A stretch of DNA of 64,000 nt from Moniliophthora roreri (lineage: Eukaryota > Basidiomycota > Agaricomycetes > Agaricales > Marasmiaceae). The notes beneath the pieces are model-generated. The model worked only from the letters and a program-made list of their open reading frames with translations, searched no databases and was not told the DNA's origin. Numbering within the stretch: position 1 is the first letter of the stretch; each line of letters starts with the position of its first letter. Of the stretch, positions 58,795-64,000 are shown piece by piece. The position numbers and the translations under genes were made by a program. Location: positions 1,054,001-1,118,000 of the forward strand of contig LATX02000211.1 in NCBI GenBank assembly GCA_001466705.2, given 5' to 3'.

Positions 58795-59115
58795 ATTTTT
58801 TGGATTATCTCTATGTATTACCCTCGAACTTTCGTTACAATTCGTTTCTTGATCTCTATGTTTCTGATCTTCTAGTCTTTTTTTTTTTTTTTTTGCTATC
58901 TTATCTCAGTCTCTCCTTTCATTTCATTTTCGGATGTATTATTGTCATATGTAGTACACTGCATCACTAAGAGCTGTTGTTTTTCTGTCACTGGGAAGTT
59001 GTAGTTCGCATTGCAAGTGAGACGAGTACAGCAAAACTAGTGTACAATCTACGAGAGGTTCTATTCGACCGGACCTACATATACACTATACAGTTAGATT
59101 TAACATTAGGAATTT
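58795..59115. other. Convergent 3' region with poly-T run
   Basis: About 320 bp between converging genes. Contains an uninterrupted T run at about 58877-58894, a possible slippage site or transcription end signal. Confidence 0.45.
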
Positions 59116-62100
59116 CTAAGCACTACCGGGTAACTCGTTTGCATGCAACTTCGAGAACTGTGGTCTACCCGCCAATGCTTCCACCAATTCTTTCATATAT
59201 TCCCACCAAGCACTTTTTCCTCTCCTATTTTGCATATCTGCCTGTCCAACCATCTCTTGAACTGGAACCCATTCCACTGAGCTCCTCTGAATCGTAATCA
59301 CGGCAGCGGAATCGGGTAAAGCATGTCTGGTTTTGGCAGGCTGCTTCATCAAGATCTCATGTTGTTTCTCGATGAAAGCCATGCACTTGAGGGACAGACG
59401 TACGGCCCGTGCTCGGTCCATGGGAGATGGGATGCCACCTTGCAGGGTGTGACCTAGGGAAGCGGACCGCGAGTCAAACAAGCTGCCACCTTCTTCTTTG
59501 AACATCTTCATCATCACATCGGTGGTGTAAACTTGCGAAGCGACCTCATTTCTGTCCAGAGTTAGGGTCGGAAACACCTCCCTGACAGACGAGATTCGCA
59601 CCTGATAACAATGCGACCTTCGCTCTTGCCCTTCTCGTCAAGGTTGTATCTCGCCTTCAAGAATCTGACGTCTCTTCTGAGCGTATCCAAGCTAATACCC
59701 TGCTCCGGGGTGTACACCAAGCATGCTCCCGTCTGGGCAAACCATCAAAATACTGCAATAGGTCGAGCCGTGAAAGAATACTCACCGCCAAAGCACCCAT
59801 AGTCGCAATGTAGCCACATTTCCCGCCTTGTGTCTCTACCACAAACACTCGGTTCCTACTGGCACTTGCACTTTGCTTGATCGCATCACATGCGTCGACA
59901 AGCGCATTCAAACTTGTGTCACTTCCGAGACTGTACTCTGTGACTGGTACGTTGTTACTGATAGTTGCTGGCAAGTGAACCATTGGAATATGGAATGCTG
60001 GGTAATGCTTCCGGCCCTCTTCCAAAATCAGCAAAGAATTGAATGCCTCGAACCCTCCGATCATGAGAAGCGCACTGAAAGAATGCTGTTGGAATTTGGA
60101 CGCGACAGCTCCCAAGTCTAGGGATGGTAATGCTCGGTTGGTTCCGAGTTCAGAACCACCACGCGACATCCAAGAGTCCACTCCTAGCCAGGAGAGATCG
60201 TGAATGTTGTCGTCGAGGAGACCCCGGAAACCGTTATGAACGGCAATCGGGGTGTGTCCGTAACGAATACACCAACGTGCTGCAGCACGGGTGGCAGCAT
60301 TCATTCCGCCTGCAGGTGCACCCATGCTGTGAATGAATAGTTAATTGAAAAATCACCATGTAAAATATAGAGGGACGTACTGCATGATAGCGACACGCAT
60401 TCTCTGGATCAAAAACTCAGCAGAAGTAATGATTGACAATGAACTGCATGAGCGAACCTTGGCCTCGGGGACCTTTTGTTGATCCAAAGTAGAGGTAGCA
60501 AAGAAACCTTCCAAACTTTCCCTGAACTCTGGATCCCTCAATGACATCGCTTTGTCGAAGTCTCTGGCTTCGATAGCGTTGGCTACTGATCGTGTCTAGG
60601 TTCCGAATAATTCAAAAAACTCGATTCCCTTTGTGCAAAAAGTGACGCACCATGGCGACCGCCTCCATGAGAGGAACTCGAGTAATTTTGTTCTCTTGAA
60701 TACCTATCATATAGGACGGCGTCTCCGGGGTAGCCTCCATAAGCGCTTCCACTGCCTCGATACCTTGCAAAGTAGGCTAGATATCGGCGGTTACTTCAAC
60801 TTGATCCTCTGACCCAAACTCGCGGTACTCACTAGAATGCGATCAAATGCGCAAGGTCTCCCTCCTCTCTGGGTATGGCCAAGAGTAGTAACACGCGTAT
60901 CCAATCCCAAGCGCTCCGTGAGTACGTCCTTCACGTAGTCCGCTTTGATGGAATTCAAATTCTTGTCATGGGCTCCTTCGGCAATAATGACAATCGTTTT
61001 GCGCTTTCCGACTTCACGATGCTAGAAAGTTACTGTGAGTTGGCCCCTGACGGATACGTTTCTGCTTGCTTACACGATGAATACATTCGCACATCTCGTC
61101 CTCCCAGGAGTCTGCCGTGGGTGGGCGCTCGGGAATGAAGATAAAGTCCGCACCGCCGCTATCAAGCAGGCAATTAGTCTACGGCGCGACGCACAAGATA
61201 AGAAAGTATACCTAACGCCAGCAAGCAGTGCCAACCATCCACAGTGTCTTCCCATGACCTCTAACACGAAGGCCCGTGAATGACTGGCGGCCGTAGAGTT
61301 GATGTTATCAATAGCTTCGCAGATACGGTGTAAGGCAGTTGGAGCACCGATGGTCAAATCTGTCATCGACATATCGTTGTCAATAGATCCAACAAGTCCA
61401 GCTATTTTCAGATGAGCATTGGTAGCAGCTTGCTCTTTCGTTATTTTTGCTGGAGAAATGGATTAGTCCGATGTCAGTCTCCACGACGGACGACGTACAT
61501 TCTGCGAGTAAAGTCTCTACCAGCTTAGGCCATTCAGCTCTGAACACGTCGGCACCAGTCAAACTTCCATCTCCTCCGCAGACTACAATCGCATCGATAC
61601 CCTCCTTGATGAGGTTGTGTGCGGCTGCAAGACGACCTTCCGGGGTGCGGAATGTTTTCGATCGCGCACTTCCAATCAATGTACCACCCTATGGGGTAAG
61701 ATGGAACAAGGTCTTTAACACCGAATCGATAAAGATGGGTTATGAAAAAAGTACGTACTTCACTGAACCATCCTCTGACATCATCCCAGCCGACTCGGAC
61801 TATGTACCTGCCTTTGAGGGTCCTACCACCGGTGTAGTCGCCAGTACCATCTTTCAAGAGTTGACCATCTCCGAAACGCAGGTTGTGAATTAGATTGACG
61901 TCGGTGTTTGAGGCGGAGGTAGACGGAGTTGATTGAGATGGAGTTGATTGAGGTTCAGCTTCAATGTTACCGCGAACGAGACCCTCGTATCCCTCACGGA
62001 CCACATATGTTTCGCATCCTCTTTTCAAGTGCAAGATGAAAGGTGAAAAAGAGGAGGAGATCACGAAAAAGTATGACATACTTGAGAATCCCAGCTTTGA

Positions 62101-62167
62101 CTACAGCACGCACGACGGCGTTCATGCCTGCGCTATCGCCTCCTGAGGTGAGTACTGCGATCTTCAT
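59116..62167 (-). CDS. PFK: 6-phosphofructokinase (fungal two-domain type)
   Basis: Commits fructose-6-phosphate to glycolysis. Start [20 protein letters not shown] at 62167. N-half catalytic motifs: [27 protein letters not shown] (ATP site, near 61555), [15 protein letters not shown] with the catalytic IDND (near 61375), and [16 protein letters not shown]. The C-half repeats the fold as an allosteric domain: [53 protein letters not shown], and [18 protein letters not shown]. Stop at 59116-59118. It starts directly at the first catalytic strand and lacks the N-terminal extension of about 200 residues found in ascomycete yeast subunits. Many short introns; intact as read. Confidence 0.93.
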
Positions 62168-62285
62168 TATTGGAGAACGGAGTCAGAGTCAGAGGGAGAT
62201 GATGGAGGTAAAGAAACAAGAATGGAGTGGGTCAGAGTAGGAGCGGCAGAAAACTACAGATCTGTGACTTGAGGACGCGTTACCC

Positions 62286-62291
62286 CACGTG
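62286..62291. promoter_or_regulatory. CACGTG E-box in the PFK/TFC6-like promoter
   Basis: CACGTG in the 208-bp region between two divergent start codons. CACGTG/CANNTG sites bind glycolytic bHLH regulators in several fungi; whether this one does is unknown. Confidence 0.35.
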
Positions 62292-62375
62292 TCGACAAAT
62301 TTAGCATTGTCCGTTTACCCTTCGCCTCACCCGCATCTTTGCCGCTCAGCCTTTGCGGCTATAGAATTTACTCTG

Positions 62376-64000
62376 ATGAGCAGGCAGCTGCGACCGAGAA
62401 AATCGCGTCCTAGCTATACCCCAACTCTCTTTGATGACAATGCAGATGATCCCGACTCTCAACGCGAAGACGAGGCTTCAAACAAGGACACCGTGTCAGA
62501 TGGTGTCCTAGACGATCCAAGCAGTGGGAGTGATTTTGATCCTGGTAATGAACGCGAAAGGAGGCAAAGAAGAGGGAAAGGAAAAATGGATGATGGGGAC
62601 AGTGAGGATTTAGACGAGGATGAAGAGGAAGACGAGTCGGACGAGCTGGAAGAAGAAATTCTTGAGATAACAAAAAGCAAGGCAAAAAGCAAAGCACAAG
62701 TCAAGAAGAAACCTCAGCAAAGGACACTCGCCGTTATTGCAGCTGGAAATATACTTACTCCACCTGTTCAGCCTCCAGTTCGAAGTGCTTCTATACCCCA
62801 GCAAAACCCGGCCGTTTTTCGAAACACGCCCACTGCCACACCCTCCGTTGCGCGTCGTAATTTTAGTAAACTCTACTCTCTACCGACTCCGAACGTAAAT
62901 CACAGGCATAGGGCTGTCCCACTTTTCACTCTCCCAAATGCACGCGTCTTGCGACTCACAGAACCTCCAAAGCTGTTCGAGGAGGGTATCACTACAGATA
63001 CGAATGGCTTTTCTTCGAGTGTCAAAGTCATCGACAAGGTGAGCAAGGCATGGGGATACAATGTCGGCCCAGGGCCTCTATGGGACCTTGTGGAGGACCG
63101 GTCGTGGTTCAAGGAAAGCGGAGCCGATCAAGATCTGGAGGAAGGCCAGAAGCGGCCAAAGGTACACCAGAACGTGAATGTCAAATCTCGTTGGAAGATT
63201 TTAACTCAGGAGTAAGTTTTGTGACCGATTGTGCTCTCATTCCCACTCATCGTTATCATAGGCAAGCAACTCCATACCTTCCAACAGACGTGACAACAAC
63301 GGAGAGCGGCCAATTGAAGCCCCCGTCACCCGTTATCTGTTCTTTTGGACCATACGGCAAGCAAACCAAAGTTGAATTGCCCATGTTCGCGGCGTTCTCC
63401 GTGGGTATGTGTTGCTGGCATTCTGCTTCCATTGTTTTACTCACGCTTCGTTAGCCAAGTATATACCTGAATCCAAAGCTCACGTATTCAACGTCGGCGC
63501 GCAAGTGTGGGCTTTGGATTGGTGTCCAATTTTCGTGGAGGATCGAAAATTCGATCCCACGCAGTATCTTGCAGTTGCACCCTTCCCCTCAGCATCCCAT
63601 TCTCCGGAAGTCGGCAGAAAGAAGCGTTTTGCTGCACTGGGATGTATCCAGCTCTGGAGTTTGTCTCCTACTAGAAGGAAGCAGTCATCCAAGGGTAAGG
63701 AAAAGGCTATAGGGGACGATGAGCACAAAGATGGGGAAGACATCGGGAAAATGACATGTGAGATGGTCCTCTGCTTCGATTCAGGTCCGGTACATGCCAT
63801 GAAATGGGTACCGTTGCCAACAAACTCTGATGTGAGCTATCGCGATTTCCCTTCATCTTCGTTTTCAATCTAAAACTAATCAAGTTTGCAAGTTCTCTAG
63901 CAGAGACAAATCGCCGTCCAGATTGAACAAACTCGGTCTGCTTTCAGCGACGTTTGAAGACGGATCGTTTGCGATACATGCTGTGCCAGATCCTGTTGCG
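62376..64000 (+). CDS. TFIIIC subunit TFC6/Sfc6-like WD40 protein (partial, cut by window end)
   Basis: Start MSRQLRPRKSRPSYTPTLF at 62376, chosen over an upstream in-frame ATG at 62289 because that one lies at the promoter E-box. A long acidic, AT-hook-like N-terminal region (RRQRRGKGK, EEDESDELEEE) is followed by globular segments: KAWGYNVGPGPLWDLVEDRS, then after introns VICSFGPYGKQTKVEL, FNVGAQVWALDWCP and FAALGCIQLWSLSP. The pattern of VWALDWCP and HAMKWVP matches WD40 blades of the tau-B subunit that binds the tRNA gene B box. The reading continues in SRLNKLGLLSATFEDGSFAI to the window edge. TFC6 identity is probable, not proven. Confidence 0.7.

Overview
The window reads as nuclear DNA of a filamentous basidiomycete fungus, most likely a mushroom-forming agaricomycete. 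The reasons are the many 45-65 nt GT..AG introns, the gene content (RIM20-type BRO1 protein, fungal MIC19, basidiomycete-style small secreted proteins, a 3-carboxymuconate-cyclase-like propeller) and a chromodomain Gypsy retrotransposon worn down by C-to-T changes at CpG. Species cannot be named from the sequence alone.

Region 1 (1-16.9 kb) is a repeat island without an intact host gene. It holds the right part of one LTR (1-302) and a second copy of the same LTR family (12119-12962). A degenerate intron-containing Cys-rich gene (863-3420) lies between them. A complete but dead chromovirus (3685-10748) is inserted there, with matching 373-bp LTRs, CTATG target duplications, a self-priming site and an extra third ORF. 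Next comes a roughly 3.3-kb inverted duplication (13525-16846) whose right arm is split by a 0.9-kb insertion.

Region 2 (17-64 kb) is gene-dense. In order: tRNA exportin LOS1 (-), a broken muconate-cyclase-like propeller (+), COQ8 kinase (-), CUL3 cullin (+), two tandem paralogous small secreted proteins (-), an ER DnaJ of SCJ1 type ending in HDEL (-), a possible gene remnant (+), an ABC transporter (+), a pepsin-like protease (+), a single-pass membrane protein (+), MIC19 (-), a RecQ helicase (+), a DM9/DUF3421 protein (-), RIM20 (-), a small Pro-rich protein (+), an IQGAP-type RasGAP (+), phosphofructokinase (-) and the start of a TFIIIC TFC6-like subunit (+, cut by the window end).

Most are housekeeping genes: tRNA export, ubiquinone synthesis, ubiquitin ligation, ER folding, mitochondrial cristae, DNA repair, pH sensing, Ras signalling, glycolysis and Pol III transcription. 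Three divergent pairs (COQ8/CUL3, MIC19/RecQ, PFK/TFC6-like) share intergenic regions of about 150-230 bp. No CRISPR, tRNA or rRNA gene was recognised. Exon junctions quoted were read by eye from splice consensus and protein continuity, not from transcripts.
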